Part shown: positions 49,672 to 59,697 of the stretch, piece after piece | Layout of the letters: each line of letters begins with the position of its first letter | Position numbering within the stretch: the first letter of the stretch is position 1 | Assembly: GCF_023923225.1 (NCBI RefSeq) | Contig: NZ_CP099489.1 | Span: 2,170,001 to 2,234,000 of the forward strand | Length of the DNA: 64,000 nucleotides | Direction: 5' to 3' | From: Ornithinimicrobium faecis | GTDB lineage: Bacteria > Actinomycetota > Actinomycetes > Actinomycetales > Dermatophilaceae | Program-made: the position numbers and the translations under genes | The notes under the pieces: generated by a model | The model's database searches: none | Seen by the model: only the letters and a program-made list of their open reading frames with translations | What the model was told of the DNA's origin: nothing

Positions 49672-50642
49672 GTGACCTGGGCGACCAGGCGACCGTGCTG
49701 GCCTACCGGCTCGGTTGGGCCGCCGTCCGCAAGCTGCCGGCTCGGGGGGCCTACGCCCTGTTCGACCGGATCGCCGACCTGATGCACCGCCGCGGGGGCA
49801 AGGGGGTGGAGCGGATGCGCTCGAACTATGCCCGCATCCGCCCCGAGCTGTCGCCCGGCGATCTGGACGACCTGGTGCACGCTGGCCTGCGTTCCTACAT
49901 GCGCTACTGGTGTGAGTCTTTCCGGCTCCCGGACCGCACGGCAGACGAGCTCGCGGCGAGCGTGCGCGTGGTGGGCGAGCAGGCACCACGGGAGGCTCTG
50001 GAAGGTGGGCAGGGCGTCGTCTGCTTCCTCGGTCACCTCGGCAACTGGGACACCGTGGGTGCCTGGGCTACCCACCACCTGGCTCCGGTGACGACAGTGG
50101 CCGAGCGACTGAAGCCGGAGGAGCTGTATGACCGCTTTGTCGCCTATCGCGAGGCCCTCGGTATGACCATCCTCCCGCTGACCGGTGGACAGTCACCGTT
50201 CCGGACCCTGGTGCGCACCGTCAAGGAGGGCGGCCTCGTGCCGCTGCTGGCGGACCGGGACCTGACCGACTCTGGCGTCGAAGTCACCCTGTGCGGCCAC
50301 CCGGCCAAGATGGCCAGCGGCCCGGCAGCGCTTGCCCTGGCCACCGGCGCCCCGCTGCACCCGGTCACCGTCACCTACGAGCCAACCCCGGCCGCCACGC
50401 GCATCGGGGGCTCCACGGACACCGAAGATCACGGGGAGGGCGCACGACCGAACCGCGCCTCGGCATACCGTGTCGTCCTGACCTTTGGCCCGGCGGTGGC
50501 GGTCCCGGACGGGGGCACCCGCAGCGAGCAGATCACCGCGATGACCCAGGCGTGCGCCGATTTCCTCGGCGCGGCTCTGCGAGAGCACACCGAGGACTGG
50601 CACATGATGCAGCGCGTCTTCGTGGCGGACGGGATCCGCTGA
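49668..50642 (+). CDS. Phosphatidylinositol mannoside acyltransferase
   Basis: 324 residues from GTG at 49668 (GTGA overlap). LPLAT/HtrB-like acyltransferase: the catalytic H-x4-D is FLGHLGNWDTVGAW near 122, with the second block PLLADRDLTDSGVEVTLCGH and GAPLHPVTVTYEP. Acylates the mannose of PIM using acyl-CoA at the inner face of the membrane (PatA role). Located between pgsA and pimA as in mycobacteria. A short acidic loop (GGSTDTEDHGEG) is an insertion relative to the core. Confidence 0.92.
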   Translation: MSDLGDQATVLAYRLGWAAVRKLPARGAYALFDRIADLMHRRGGKGVERMRSNYARIRPELSPGDLDDLVHAGLRSYMRYWCESFRLPDRTADELAASVRVVGEQAPREALEGGQGVVCFLGHLGNWDTVGAWATHHLAPVTTVAERLKPEELYDRFVAYREALGMTILPLTGGQSPFRTLVRTVKEGGLVPLLADRDLTDSGVEVTLCGHPAKMASGPAALALATGAPLHPVTVTYEPTPAATRIGGSTDTEDHGEGARPNRASAYRVVLTFGPAVAVPDGGTRSEQITAMTQACADFLGAALREHTEDWHMMQRVFVADGIR

Positions 50643-52036
50643 TGCGCATCGGGATCGTCTGCCCCTATTCCTTTGACGTGCCCGGCGGGGTGCAACTGCA
50701 CATCCGGGACCTGGCCGAATACCTCCTGCGCCGCGGGCACGTCGTCTCGGTGCTGGCCCCGGCCGATGAGGGGACTGAGCTGCCCGACTATGTCGTCAGC
50801 GCTGGTGGGGCGGTCCCGGTCCGGTTCAACGGGTCGGTCGCCCGGCTCTCGTTCGGCCCGATCGTGGCCAACCGGGTGGACGCGTGGCTGGACGACTGGG
50901 ACTTTGACGTGCTGCACCTGCACGAGCCAGCAGCGCCGAGCCTGTCCCTGCTGGCGCTCTGGGCGGCGAGGGTGCCGATCGTCGCGACCTTCCACAGCTC
51001 GCAGTCCCGAGTGGGCACGATGCGCGCGGCCCAACCGCTGCTGCAGCCGGGGTTGGACAAGATCTCCGCCCGGATCGCCGTCTCCGACGCAGCGCACAAG
51101 ACGATGGCGTCCGGGTTTGGTGGCACCACGCTGGTCATCCCCAACGGGGTGTATGTCGACCGGTTCGCCCCCCAGGACGCCGCACCGGAGGACGCCGCAC
51201 CAGCAGGCGCCCCACCCGAGGTCGGTGGCCGCCCGCGGATCGTCTTCCTGGGGCGATTCGACGAGCCGCGCAAGGGGTTGCCGGTGCTGCTGGCTGCCCT
51301 GCCGCTCGTGCTGGCCCAGGTCCCGGATGCCGCGTTGTTCGTGGCAGGTCCTGGAGACGTTGAGGAGGTGCGCTCGGGCCTGTCCAGCCAGGTCGCCGAC
51401 GCCGTGCACTTCCTGGGGATGGTCAGCGAGGAGGACAAGGTTGCCCTGCTGGCTGGTGCTAACGCCTACGTCGCACCCAACACTGGGGGCGAGAGTTTCG
51501 GCATCATCCTCGTGGAGGCGATGAGTGCCGGCGCCCCTGTGGTGGCCAGTGCCCTCGATGCCTTCACTGCCGTGATCGGTGATTCCGGTGCCGGTGTGAT
51601 CTTTCCGGTGGGGGACCACCGTGCCCTGGCTGCCGCGATCGTGCGACTGCTGGAGAACCCGTCCGAGCAAGCGCAGTTGCGGCGTGCCGGTCAGGCCCGG
51701 GCTCGACGCTTTGACTGGTCAACAGTCGGCGCCAGGATCGAGGCGGTCTATGACTCAGTGGCCGTGGAGCGAGTGGGTGACAGTTTCCTGCGGGACGCGG
51801 CGGGTCGGGTCCGCGCTGCGGGTGGTGCCGCTGGTGGTGGTGCGGCTGCTGTCGGTGCGGAGGGGTCGGCGGGTGCTGGGGGCAAGGCCAGGGGCGGTCG
51901 CGCACCCTCAGCCTCAGACGTCGCCACGAGCCCGAACGGCCGCACGACCCGGCAGGGGTCGCTGGCCACCACGCTGCAGTCTGACTCGCCCTCTATCCGG
52001 GCGGTCCGGGCCGTGAGGAGGTGGTTTGGTCGATGA
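50642..52036 (+). CDS. pimA: GDP-mannose:phosphatidylinositol mannosyltransferase
   Basis: 464 residues from ATG at 50642, sharing one base with the preceding stop. GT4 fold: MRIGIVCPYSFDVPGGVQLH at the N-terminus with the GG loop, HLHEPAAPSLSLLALWAARV and TFHSSQS (catalytic His region), donor half from IVFLGRFDEPRKGLPVLLAA and the E-x7-E motif NTGGESFGIILVEAMSAGAP. The first ~370 residues match PimA; the remaining ~95 are a Gly/Ala-rich tail (about 395-430) ending in a basic RAVRAVRRWFGR, unusually long and perhaps membrane-associating. Confidence 0.93.
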   Translation: MRIGIVCPYSFDVPGGVQLHIRDLAEYLLRRGHVVSVLAPADEGTELPDYVVSAGGAVPVRFNGSVARLSFGPIVANRVDAWLDDWDFDVLHLHEPAAPSLSLLALWAARVPIVATFHSSQSRVGTMRAAQPLLQPGLDKISARIAVSDAAHKTMASGFGGTTLVIPNGVYVDRFAPQDAAPEDAAPAGAPPEVGGRPRIVFLGRFDEPRKGLPVLLAALPLVLAQVPDAALFVAGPGDVEEVRSGLSSQVADAVHFLGMVSEEDKVALLAGANAYVAPNTGGESFGIILVEAMSAGAPVVASALDAFTAVIGDSGAGVIFPVGDHRALAAAIVRLLENPSEQAQLRRAGQARARRFDWSTVGARIEAVYDSVAVERVGDSFLRDAAGRVRAAGGAAGGGAAAVGAEGSAGAGGKARGGRAPSASDVATSPNGRTTRQGSLATTLQSDSPSIRAVRAVRRWFGR

Positions 52037-52587
52037 ACATCGAGATCGTCTGGGGAGTCCAGGAGTGGGTGATCCTGGGCGCCATCGTGCTGGCCGCGCT
52101 GCTGGCGCTGGGGTGGTACCTCTCCTACACCGCTGTCCGCCTCGACCGCCTGCACCACCGAGTCATCGGGACCGCTGCCGCCCTCGATGCGCAACTGGTC
52201 CGCCGCGCTGAGGCCGCACTGGAAGTCGCCTACATCGCGGGGATCGATCCCGCGTCGGCCACCCTGATGGCTGCGTCGGCGGGGGCGGCCCTGGACCAGG
52301 AGGAGACCTGGTCCCAGGACCGACTGGACGCCGAGTCCCAGCTCACCGAGGTGCTGCGCGCCACCCATGCGCCGGTCGTCGGGCAGCAGGTCGAGGTCGA
52401 TGAGCTCCTTGACCGCATGCGCGGCACGGGCGAGCGAGTCAAACTGGCTCGGCGCTTTCACAACGAAGCGGTCCAGGAAGCCCGTGCCGTGCGCGGCCAG
52501 CGGCTGGTGCGTTTCCTGCACCTGGCTGGCACCGCGAAGGTCCCGCTGCCGATCGGCTTCGACGACGACTGGCCGGAAACCCTCTGA
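52033..52587 (+). CDS. Membrane-anchored LemA-like protein
   Basis: 184 residues, ATG overlapping the pimA stop. One N-terminal membrane helix (EWVILGAIVLAALLALGWYL, about 10-29) and a long helical body (VRLDRLHHRVIGTAAALDAQ, ERVKLARRFHNEAVQEARAV). The NDAV/FHNEAVQEAR-type segment is reminiscent of LemA proteins. In actinobacteria a gene of this sort commonly follows pimA; function unknown, probably a cell-envelope scaffold. Confidence 0.75.
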   Translation: MNIEIVWGVQEWVILGAIVLAALLALGWYLSYTAVRLDRLHHRVIGTAAALDAQLVRRAEAALEVAYIAGIDPASATLMAASAGAALDQEETWSQDRLDAESQLTEVLRATHAPVVGQQVEVDELLDRMRGTGERVKLARRFHNEAVQEARAVRGQRLVRFLHLAGTAKVPLPIGFDDDWPETL

Positions 52588-52737
52588 GCGCTCACCGGTG
52601 TGGGGGACCGGCACCGGTGGACCTAGACTGGAGAGCCGACCCGACCACATGGTGGGACGTCGGCCCCGTGTCCACGTCCCACACCACCGGTGAGCGCACT
52701 CAATGCCGAGCACCACCTCGCCCCGGAAGGCACCAGC

Positions 52738-53694
52738 ATGAGCACCCCTGAAACACACTCTGCGACGAACTCTGCCCCGGCCGCTGCCGCCCACGGCACG
52801 GACAACCCAACCGCCCAGGCCGGCACGACCCGCGTCAAGCGGGGCATGGCCGACATGCTCAAGGGCGGCGTGATCATGGACGTTGTCACTGCCGAGCAGG
52901 CCAAGATCGCCGAGGACGCCGGCGCCGTCGCCGTCATGGCACTGGAGCGCGTCCCGGCCGACATCCGCGCGCAGGGCGGCGTCTCCCGCATGAGCGACCC
53001 CGACATGATCGACAGCATCATCGAGGCCGTGTCCATCCCGGTCATGGCCAAGGCCCGGATCGGCCACTTCGTGGAGGCCCAGGTCCTGCAGTCCCTCGGT
53101 GTTGACTACATCGACGAGTCCGAGGTGCTCACCCCGGCGGACTACAGCAACCACATCGACAAGTGGGCCTACACCGTGCCGTTCGTCTGCGGCGCGACCA
53201 ACCTGGGCGAGGCGCTGCGGCGCATCACCGAGGGCGCAGCGATGATCCGCTCCAAGGGCGAGGCCGGCACCGGTGACGTCTCCAACGCCACCATGCACAT
53301 GCGGCAGATCCGCCAGGAGATCCGCCGCCTGTCCAGCCTGCCCGAGGACGAGCTGTTCGTCGCGGCCAAGGAGTTGCAGGCGCCCTACGACCTGGTGGCT
53401 GAGGTCGCCCGCAACGGCAAGCTCCCGGTCGTGCTGTTCACGGCCGGTGGCATCGCGACCCCCGCCGACGCGGCCATGATGATGCAGCTCGGCGCCGAGG
53501 GTGTCTTCGTCGGCTCCGGCATCTTCAAGTCCGGCAACCCGGGCGCCCGCGCCGAGGCCATCGTCAAGGCCACCACCTTCCACGACGACCCCGACACGAT
53601 CGCCAAGGTCTCCCGGGGTCTGGGCGAGGCGATGGTGGGCATCAATGTCGACGAGATCCCGCAGCCGCACCGGCTCGCTGAGCGCGGTTGGTGA
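52738..53694 (+). CDS. pdxS: Pyridoxal 5'-phosphate synthase, lyase subunit
   Basis: 318 residues from ATG at 52738. (beta/alpha)8 enzyme joining ribose 5-phosphate, glyceraldehyde 3-phosphate and ammonia into PLP. Core motifs: [57 protein letters not shown] with the catalytic Lys, [13 protein letters not shown], and the phosphate site [20 protein letters not shown]. The first ~30 residues are a low-complexity Ala/Thr extension. Its glutaminase partner pdxT is 2 kb downstream rather than adjacent. Confidence 0.97.
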   Translation: MSTPETHSATNSAPAAAAHGTDNPTAQAGTTRVKRGMADMLKGGVIMDVVTAEQAKIAEDAGAVAVMALERVPADIRAQGGVSRMSDPDMIDSIIEAVSIPVMAKARIGHFVEAQVLQSLGVDYIDESEVLTPADYSNHIDKWAYTVPFVCGATNLGEALRRITEGAAMIRSKGEAGTGDVSNATMHMRQIRQEIRRLSSLPEDELFVAAKELQAPYDLVAEVARNGKLPVVLFTAGGIATPADAAMMMQLGAEGVFVGSGIFKSGNPGARAEAIVKATTFHDDPDTIAKVSRGLGEAMVGINVDEIPQPHRLAERGW

Positions 53695-53740
53695 GCTGAT
53701 CGGCCTGGCGCCGTGACAAGACCCTCGTGGTCGACGTCCG

Positions 53741-54946
53741 TCACAGGCGCCGGGGCTGAGCCGCGAGCACCGCGGCCAGTCCCTCCCGGAGGTCGGTGAC
53801 GAATGACTCCGGGACCTCAAGGGAGGGGAAGTGTCCGCCTGCCTCGGGGGTGCTCCACCGGACGATCTGGCGAAAGCGCTCCTGTGCCCAGGGCCGCGGA
53901 CACTTCTCGATGTCGCGGGGGTAGGTGCTGACCGCTGACGGGACCTCCACACGCAGTCGGGGGTCGACCCGGTTGACCCCACCATGGCTCTCGGCGTAGA
54001 TGCGAGCGGCCGATGCACCAGTGCGCGTCAACCAGTAGAGCGTGACGTTGTCGAGGATGCGGTCGAGGGGGATCGTCTCGAACGGGCTGTCTGTGGTGTC
54101 GGTCCACTCGGCGAACTTGTCGAGGATCCAGGCGAGCAGCCCGACCGGTGAGTCGACGAGGGCATAGCCGATGGTCTGCGGCCGTGTCGCCTGCTGCTTC
54201 GCGTAGGCCGAGCGGTGCTGCCAGAAGTCACGAGTCTCCTCGGCCCAGCTGCGCTCAAGTGGACTCAGCCCGTCCGTCGTCATCCCCGGTGGCGACTGGG
54301 CCAACGTGGTGTGGATGCCGAGGACGTGCTCTGGGTGCCGTCCGCCGAGCACTGTTGTGATCACGCCGCCCCAGTCGCCGCCGTGGGCCACGAACTGGCC
54401 ATAGCCCAGCCGGCCCATCAGCGTCACCCAGGCGGCTGCGATCCGCTCCACGCCCCACCCGGTGCTGGTCGGCTTGTCGCTGAAGCCGAACCCGGGAAGA
54501 GAGGGTGCGACGACATGGAACGCGGGTGCCGTTGGGTCCCTCGGATCGGCGAGCTCGTCGATGATGTCGGTGAACTCGGCGACGCTGCCCGGCCAGCCGT
54601 GCGTCAGCACCAGGGGAGTGGCGTCCGACCGGGTGGACCGGCGGTGCAGGAAGTGGATCCCCAGGCCGTCGATGGTGGTGCGGAACTGACCGATCCGGTT
54701 GAGGCGAGTCTCGAACGCGCGCCAGTCATACGTCGTGCGCCAGTGGTCGACGACCTCCTCGAGAACGGCGAGTGGAACGCCCTGCTGCCAGCGAGCCGGG
54801 TCCGCACCGGGTGGGTTCACCGTCTCGCGCTCGGGGAGCCGCGCCGCGGCCAGGCGTCGCCGGAGTTCCACCAACTCCGCGTCATGGGCCTGGACGTCGA
54901 GAGCCTGGACGTCGTGGGGCTGTTGGTTCAATGGATGGGTGGACAT
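53741..54946 (-). CDS. Epoxide hydrolase (EHN-type alpha/beta hydrolase)
   Basis: 401 residues from ATG at 54946. An N-terminal EHN cap (about 20-110: ELVELRRRLAAARLPERETV, WRAFETRLNRIGQFRTTIDG) precedes the alpha/beta-hydrolase core. HGWPGSVAEF is the oxyanion segment, AHGGDWGG carries the nucleophile Asp, and AGGHFPSLEVPES the catalytic His. Opens epoxides by water; substrate unknown. It lies between pdxS and pdxT on the opposite strand, divergent from a CGNR regulator with twin operators between them. Confidence 0.9.
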   Translation of the reverse strand: MSTHPLNQQPHDVQALDVQAHDAELVELRRRLAAARLPERETVNPPGADPARWQQGVPLAVLEEVVDHWRTTYDWRAFETRLNRIGQFRTTIDGLGIHFLHRRSTRSDATPLVLTHGWPGSVAEFTDIIDELADPRDPTAPAFHVVAPSLPGFGFSDKPTSTGWGVERIAAAWVTLMGRLGYGQFVAHGGDWGGVITTVLGGRHPEHVLGIHTTLAQSPPGMTTDGLSPLERSWAEETRDFWQHRSAYAKQQATRPQTIGYALVDSPVGLLAWILDKFAEWTDTTDSPFETIPLDRILDNVTLYWLTRTGASAARIYAESHGGVNRVDPRLRVEVPSAVSTYPRDIEKCPRPWAQERFRQIVRWSTPEAGGHFPSLEVPESFVTDLREGLAAVLAAQPRRL

Positions 54947-54986
54947 GAGACCTCCCGGTCTGCCATAGCGCCGGCCCGGATCATAG

Positions 54987-55046
54987 GAACCGGCTAAGAC
55001 GGTTCTAGCATGCCTCGTCCGTGTCTGGCAACCAGCTAAGATGGTT
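54987..55046. promoter_or_regulatory. Twin operators between hydrolase and CGNR regulator
   Basis: GAACCGGCTAAGACGGTTC (54987-55005) and AACCAGCTAAGATGGTT (55030-55046) are dyads with arms GAACCG/CGGTTC and AACCA/TGGTT around an identical asymmetric GCTAAGA centre. Centres are 42 bp apart, about four helical turns, on one DNA face. The second covers the predicted regulator start. Confidence 0.8.
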
Positions 55047-55604
55047 CGTGTGCCTGACGTGTTCCCCGACTTCCGCCTGGGCGCGGTGCTGGCGACCAGC
55101 TTCACCGCGACCCTGACCGAGCGTCGTGGCGGCTCCGTGGAGCGGATCCCCACGCCTGAGCGGCTCGTCGACTGGCTGGCGATCAGCGGACTCTCCGTGG
55201 CGTCCTGCACCGACGCGGAATTGGATCGTGCGCGCGGGCTCCGTGAGGCCATCCACGCCGCGGCCACCGCGGCCGCGCGACAGGACCCGTTGCCTCCACC
55301 AGCCGTGCGGGTCATCAACGACTGCAGCACGAACGGTGGGGCCGCGGCCGTTCTGACGCCCGAGGGTGCCCGGCGCTGGCAACTCAGCGACTCGTCCAGC
55401 GTGGCCGACGCCCTCAGCGTGATCGCTGCGGACGCCGTTGCCGTCATCGCCGGGGAGCGACCCGGCCGGCTGGCACTGTGCGCCTCACCCACCTGTCAGG
55501 CGGCCTTCTTCGACACGAGCCAGAGTCGCACCCGCCTTTGGTGCGACATGAACACCTGTGGCAACCGTGCGAAGAAGGCGCGCTTCAACGCCGCCCGTTC
55601 GTGA
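55041..55604 (+). CDS. CGNR zinc-finger transcriptional regulator (ABATE domain)
   Basis: 187 residues from ATG at 55041; GTG at 55050 is also possible, and the ATG lies in the operator, hinting at a leaderless transcript. The N-terminal ABATE-like domain covers about 10-135 (TPERLVDWLAISGLSVASCT). The C-terminal zinc finger is LCASPTCQAAFFDTSQSRTR-LWCDMNTCGNRAKKARF (dash only breaks the text) with the CGNR signature. Probably represses itself and the divergent epoxide hydrolase gene until an inducer binds. Confidence 0.88.
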   Translation: MVRVPDVFPDFRLGAVLATSFTATLTERRGGSVERIPTPERLVDWLAISGLSVASCTDAELDRARGLREAIHAAATAAARQDPLPPPAVRVINDCSTNGGAAAVLTPEGARRWQLSDSSSVADALSVIAADAVAVIAGERPGRLALCASPTCQAAFFDTSQSRTRLWCDMNTCGNRAKKARFNAARS

Positions 55605-55689
55605 GGACCGCGTGCTCAGAGCCAGCCCCTGGCTGGTCTACTCTGACGCCCATGCCCGCATTCCGCATACGACTGTCTGATCTCTTGCC

Positions 55690-56343
55690 GTGGCTCCACT
55701 GATCGGGGTCCTGGCCGTCCAGGGTGACGTCGCCGAGCACATCCGTGCCCTGACCCTCGCCGGTGCGGAGGCCGTCCCGGTCCGTCGCCCCGAGGAGTTG
55801 GCCGCGGTCGATGGGCTCGTCATCCCGGGCGGGGAGTCGACCACGATCGACCGGCTGCTGCGCATCTTTGACCTGGCCGAGCCGCTGCGCGCCCGCCTGG
55901 CTGAGGGGATGCCGGTCTATGGCTCCTGCGCCGGCATGATCCTGCTGTCCGCGGAGGTCCTCGACGGACACCCGGAGCAGCAGAGTCTCGCCGCGCTCGA
56001 CATCACCACCCGCCGCAACGCGTTCGGCCGCCAGGTTGACTCGTTTGAGGTGGACCTGCCGTTCGTGGGCCTGGACGAGCCCTTCCACGCCGTGTTCATC
56101 CGGGCCCCCTGGGTGGAGCGGGTCGGCGACGGCGTCGAGGTGTTGGCCAGCATCGAACGGGACGGCGAGGAGCACGCGGTGGCCGTGCGGCAGGGCAACG
56201 TGCTGGCCACCTCGTTCCACCCCGAGGTGACCGACGACGTCCGGGTGCACGCGCTCTTCGTGGAGCTGGTCCGCGCTGCAGGTAGCATCGGGGACCCAGC
56301 AGTAGTTGAGGGACACCCGAGCACGACGAACAGGGATAACTGA
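55690..56343 (+). CDS. pdxT: Pyridoxal 5'-phosphate synthase, glutaminase subunit
   Basis: 217 residues from GTG at 55690. Class I glutamine amidotransferase supplying ammonia to Pdx[18 protein letters not shown] at the start, [13 protein letters not shown] (GGEST), nucleophile Cys in [11 protein letters not shown] near 79, and His/Glu in [18 protein letters not shown] near 178-180. The ~15-residue C-terminal tail ([16 protein letters not shown]) is extra. The stop shares a base with the yebC ATG. Confidence 0.95.
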   Translation: MAPLIGVLAVQGDVAEHIRALTLAGAEAVPVRRPEELAAVDGLVIPGGESTTIDRLLRIFDLAEPLRARLAEGMPVYGSCAGMILLSAEVLDGHPEQQSLAALDITTRRNAFGRQVDSFEVDLPFVGLDEPFHAVFIRAPWVERVGDGVEVLASIERDGEEHAVAVRQGNVLATSFHPEVTDDVRVHALFVELVRAAGSIGDPAVVEGHPSTTNRDN

Positions 56344-57113
56344 TGAGTGGGCACTCTAAGTGGGCAACGACCAAGCACAAGAAGGCGGTGATCGACGCCA
56401 AGCGAGGCAAACTCTTTGCCAAGTTGATCAAGAACATCGAGGTCGCCGCCCGCACCGGCGGTGGTGACCCGGCCGGCAACCCGACCCTCTTCGACGCGAT
56501 CCAGAAGGCCAAGAAGACCTCGGTCCCCAACGACAACATCGACCGCGCCGTCAAGCGTGGGTCCGGTGCCGAGGCCGGCGGGGCCAACTACGAGGCGCTG
56601 GTCTACGAGGGCTATGCACCCGGTGGGGTCGCGCTCTATATCGAGTGCCTGACCGACAACAAGAACCGCGCCGTCATGGAGGTCCGCACCGCGCTGACCC
56701 GCAACGGCGGCAGCATGGCGGACAGCGGCTCAGTGGCCTACCTGTTCAACCGCAAGGGGCAGGTCGTGGTGCCCAAGGCGCAGGACTCGGGGGAGACCAG
56801 CGAGGACGCGCTCGTCGAGATCGTGCTCGAGGCCGGCGCCGAGGAGGTCGAGGACGTCGGTGACTCCTTCGAGGTCATCTCGGAGGCCACCGACGTGGTC
56901 GCGGTCCGCACCGCCCTGCAGGAGGCCGGGCTGGACTATGACTCCGCGGAGGTGACTTTCGTGCCGAGCATGGAGGTGCCGCTGGATGCCGACGGTGCCC
57001 GCAAGATGATGCGGATCATCGACGCGCTCGAGGACTGCGACGACGTGCAGAACGTCTTCTCCAACGCCGATGTGTCCGACGAGGTGCTCGCTGAGCTCGA
57101 GGCTGACGACTGA
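56343..57113 (+). CDS. yebC: YebC/PmpR-family protein
   Basis: 256 residues. [20 protein letters not shown] at the N-terminus, then [20 protein letters not shown] and [20 protein letters not shown] are family hallmarks. YebC proteins are long annotated as transcription regulators and more recently described as translation factors relieving stalls at proline stretches. In actinobacteria it reliably precedes ruvC, as here. Complete, normal length. Confidence 0.96.
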   Translation: MSGHSKWATTKHKKAVIDAKRGKLFAKLIKNIEVAARTGGGDPAGNPTLFDAIQKAKKTSVPNDNIDRAVKRGSGAEAGGANYEALVYEGYAPGGVALYIECLTDNKNRAVMEVRTALTRNGGSMADSGSVAYLFNRKGQVVVPKAQDSGETSEDALVEIVLEAGAEEVEDVGDSFEVISEATDVVAVRTALQEAGLDYDSAEVTFVPSMEVPLDADGARKMMRIIDALEDCDDVQNVFSNADVSDEVLAELEADD

Positions 57114-57315
57114 CCCGACCCCCTGAGCAGCAGTCGACCGGCCAACCGCGTCTCGTGACGCGGGTGGCCGGTCGTCGTATGCCGAGGGGCTGGGGCAGCC
57201 CGGCGCGTCCTGCCCCGCTCGGGGGGACCTGTGACGTAGCGTTGTGGCGAACAGGTGTTCGGAGGAGTGTGCCGGTTGGCGCTCCGGACCACGACTGCTG
57301 AGGAGGGTTGGCCAG

Positions 57316-57960
57316 GTGCGCGTTCTTGGTGTTGACCCTGGCCTCACGCGCTGTGGGTTGGGCGTTGTGGAGTCCAGTGGTGGCCGCACCGTGCGCATGG
57401 TCGCCGTCGGCGTCGTGCGCACCCCGCCGGGTGATGACCCGCAGGAGCGGCTGCTGACGCTGCAGACCGAGATCGACCAGTGGCTGGCCGAGCACCAGCC
57501 GGATGCCGTCGCGGTCGAGCGGGTCTTCGCCAAGGCCAACATCAAGGGGATCATGGGCACGGCTCAGGCCTCGGCGGTCCCGATGCTCGCCGCCGCGCGG
57601 CTGGGGCTGCCCCTCGCGCTCCACACACCCACCGAGGTCAAGGCCGCGGTCACCGGCAACGGCCGGGCAGACAAGGCCCAGGTCACGATGATGATCACCC
57701 GCATCCTGGGTCTGGACACTGCGCCCAAGCCGGCCGACGCAGCCGACGCTCTTGCTCTGGCCGTCTGCCACCTGTGGCGCGGTCAGGCCGACGCCCGGTT
57801 GGCGGCGGCTGCCCAGGGCAATGCCATGCAGCGAGCCGCCCAGGACGCGGCCCGGGCACCGCGCAACCGCCTCGAGGAGTTGCACGCGGCCCACGGTTCA
57901 CGTCGTGGCACTGCGACTCCTCGTCCCCAGATCGCCGCCGTCCGCAGGAGTGCCCAATGA
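57316..57960 (+). CDS. ruvC: Holliday junction resolvase
   Basis: 214 residues from GTG at 57316 ([20 protein letters not shown]). RNase H-like nuclease; acidic residues in [23 protein letters not shown], and [12 protein letters not shown]. The conserved core ends by about 170; the remaining ~45 residues are a basic, Ala-rich tail. Cleaves junctions translocated by RuvAB, encoded next. The stop overlaps the ruvA ATG (ATGA). Confidence 0.96.
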   Translation: MRVLGVDPGLTRCGLGVVESSGGRTVRMVAVGVVRTPPGDDPQERLLTLQTEIDQWLAEHQPDAVAVERVFAKANIKGIMGTAQASAVPMLAAARLGLPLALHTPTEVKAAVTGNGRADKAQVTMMITRILGLDTAPKPADAADALALAVCHLWRGQADARLAAAAQGNAMQRAAQDAARAPRNRLEELHAAHGSRRGTATPRPQIAAVRRSAQ

Positions 57961-58562
57961 TCGCTTCCGTCCGAGGGCCCGTGCTGCACGTCGGGCTGGA
58001 CCACGTCGTCGTGGAGGTCGGCGGGGTCGGCATGCACGTGCACACCACGCCCGCCACCGCGGCCGGGTGCCCTCGTGGGGGCGAGGTCACCCTGGCGACG
58101 ACGCTGGTGGTGCGCGAGGAGTCGCTGACCCTGTATGGCTTCGAGGGCACCGAGGCCCGTGCGTTGTTCGAGCAGGTGCAGACCGTCTCGGGGGTCGGCC
58201 CTCGCCTCGCTCTGGCCATGCTGTCGGTGCACAGCCCTGACGGGGTCCGTCAGGCGATCGCCGGCGGGGACCTTGCTGCGCTGACCAAGGTCCCGGGCAT
58301 CGGCAAGAAAGGCGCCGAGCGGATCGTGCTTGAGCTGAAGGACAAGATCCTCGCGATGGGTGTCGAGCCGTCGATCGGTGGATCAGCTCCTGCGACTGCC
58401 GGTGGCGACCCACTCGGCGGTCAGGTCCACGAGGCGCTGGTGGGTCTCGGCTGGAGCGGGAGGCAGGCCGACGACGCGATCGAGCGGGTCCGGGCTGCTG
58501 GCAGTGCACCCACGGCCGTCTCGGAGTTCCTGCGTGCAGCACTGCGGGAGCTCGGCCGGTGA
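57957..58562 (+). CDS. ruvA: Holliday junction branch-migration protein RuvA
   Basis: 201 residues. OB-fold N-terminus ([20 protein letters not shown]), tandem helix-hairpin-helix motifs ([20 protein letters not shown] and [20 protein letters not shown]) for junction binding, and a C-terminal domain ([20 protein letters not shown]) that contacts RuvB. Overlaps ruvC and ruvB by 4 bp each, so the three are co-translated. Confidence 0.97.
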   Translation: MIASVRGPVLHVGLDHVVVEVGGVGMHVHTTPATAAGCPRGGEVTLATTLVVREESLTLYGFEGTEARALFEQVQTVSGVGPRLALAMLSVHSPDGVRQAIAGGDLAALTKVPGIGKKGAERIVLELKDKILAMGVEPSIGGSAPATAGGDPLGGQVHEALVGLGWSGRQADDAIERVRAAGSAPTAVSEFLRAALRELGR

Positions 58563-59689
58563 GTCTGTCCGACGAGGCGGGTCGCGCCCCCCGCACCGAG
58601 GTGGGTTATGACCCCGACGACGGCTCGCTCGACGCGACGGCCCGCGTCGTCGACGCCTCAACCACCGACGAGGAGCGGCGCATCGAGGCCGCGCTGCGGC
58701 CGCGCCGACTCGCGGAGTTCCCCGGTCAGCAGCGGGTGCGTGACCAGCTCGGCCTGGTGCTCGAGGCGGCCCGGCGCCGACAGAGTCCTCCCGATCATGT
58801 CCTGCTTTCTGGGCCGCCCGGTCTGGGCAAGACCACCCTGGCGATGATCATCGCCGCAGAGCTCGAGCAGCCGATGCGCATCACCAGCGGTCCGGCGATC
58901 CAGCACGCCGGCGATCTGGCTGCGGTGCTCTCCTCCCTGGCCGAGGGCGAGGTCCTGTTCCTCGACGAGATCCACCGCATGGCGCGGCCGGCCGAGGAGA
59001 TGCTCTATCTGGCCATGGAGGACTTCAGGGTCGATGTGATTGTCGGCAAGGGCCCCGGCGCCACGGCGATCCCGCTGGAGCTGCCGCCGTTCACGGTCGT
59101 GGGTGCCACCACGCGGGCGGGGCTGCTGCCCGCGCCCTTGCGGGACCGCTTCGGTTTCACCGGGCACCTGGACTACTACAACACCAAGGACCTGCAACTG
59201 ATCCTGACCCGCAGCGCCGGACTGCTGGAGATCGAGAGCACCCCTGACGGGATCCACGAGATCGCCTCGCGGTCTCGTGGCACGCCCCGCATCGCCAACC
59301 GCCTGCTGCGCCGGGTCCGTGACTGGGCCCAGGTGCACGGTCAGCACATCGTCGACGAGGAGGCGGCGCTGGCGGCGCTGGAGCTGTTCGACGTCGACCA
59401 GCAGGGTCTGGACCGCCTCGACCGCGCGGTGCTCGAGGCGTTGTGCAAACGCTTCGGCGGGGGCCCCGTCGGCCTCAGCACGTTGGCCGTCGCCGTGGGG
59501 GAGGAGCCCGACACGGTCGAGACCGTCGCCGAGCCCTATCTGGTCCGCGAGGGCTACATCGTGCGCACCCCGCGCGGGCGGTCGGCCTCGAGGATGGCCT
59601 GGGAGCACCTCGGCCTGACCCCGCCCAAACCGGTTGCCGGGCAGGAGCAGCTGCCCATCGGCGACCAGCCCGGCCGCCTCGACCACTGA
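58559..59689 (+). CDS. ruvB: Holliday junction branch-migration ATPase RuvB
   Basis: 376 residues from GTG at 58559. AAA+ motor: [20 protein letters not shown], Walker [15 protein letters not shown] near 84, Walker [11 protein letters not shown] near 138, sensor 1 [20 protein letters not shown] and C-terminal winged helix [20 protein letters not shown]. The first ~40 residues are an acidic actinobacterial extension. Confidence 0.98.
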   Translation: MSLSDEAGRAPRTEVGYDPDDGSLDATARVVDASTTDEERRIEAALRPRRLAEFPGQQRVRDQLGLVLEAARRRQSPPDHVLLSGPPGLGKTTLAMIIAAELEQPMRITSGPAIQHAGDLAAVLSSLAEGEVLFLDEIHRMARPAEEMLYLAMEDFRVDVIVGKGPGATAIPLELPPFTVVGATTRAGLLPAPLRDRFGFTGHLDYYNTKDLQLILTRSAGLLEIESTPDGIHEIASRSRGTPRIANRLLRRVRDWAQVHGQHIVDEEAALAALELFDVDQQGLDRLDRAVLEALCKRFGGGPVGLSTLAVAVGEEPDTVETVAEPYLVREGYIVRTPRGRSASRMAWEHLGLTPPKPVAGQEQLPIGDQPGRLDH

Positions 59690-59697
59690 GCCCACCT

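Noticed and set aside
51748..54018. 756-codon open frame on the minus strand across pimA, the LemA-like gene and pdxS
   Set aside because: It runs through three well-supported genes on the other strand and encodes low-complexity His/Gly/Asp-rich nonsense.
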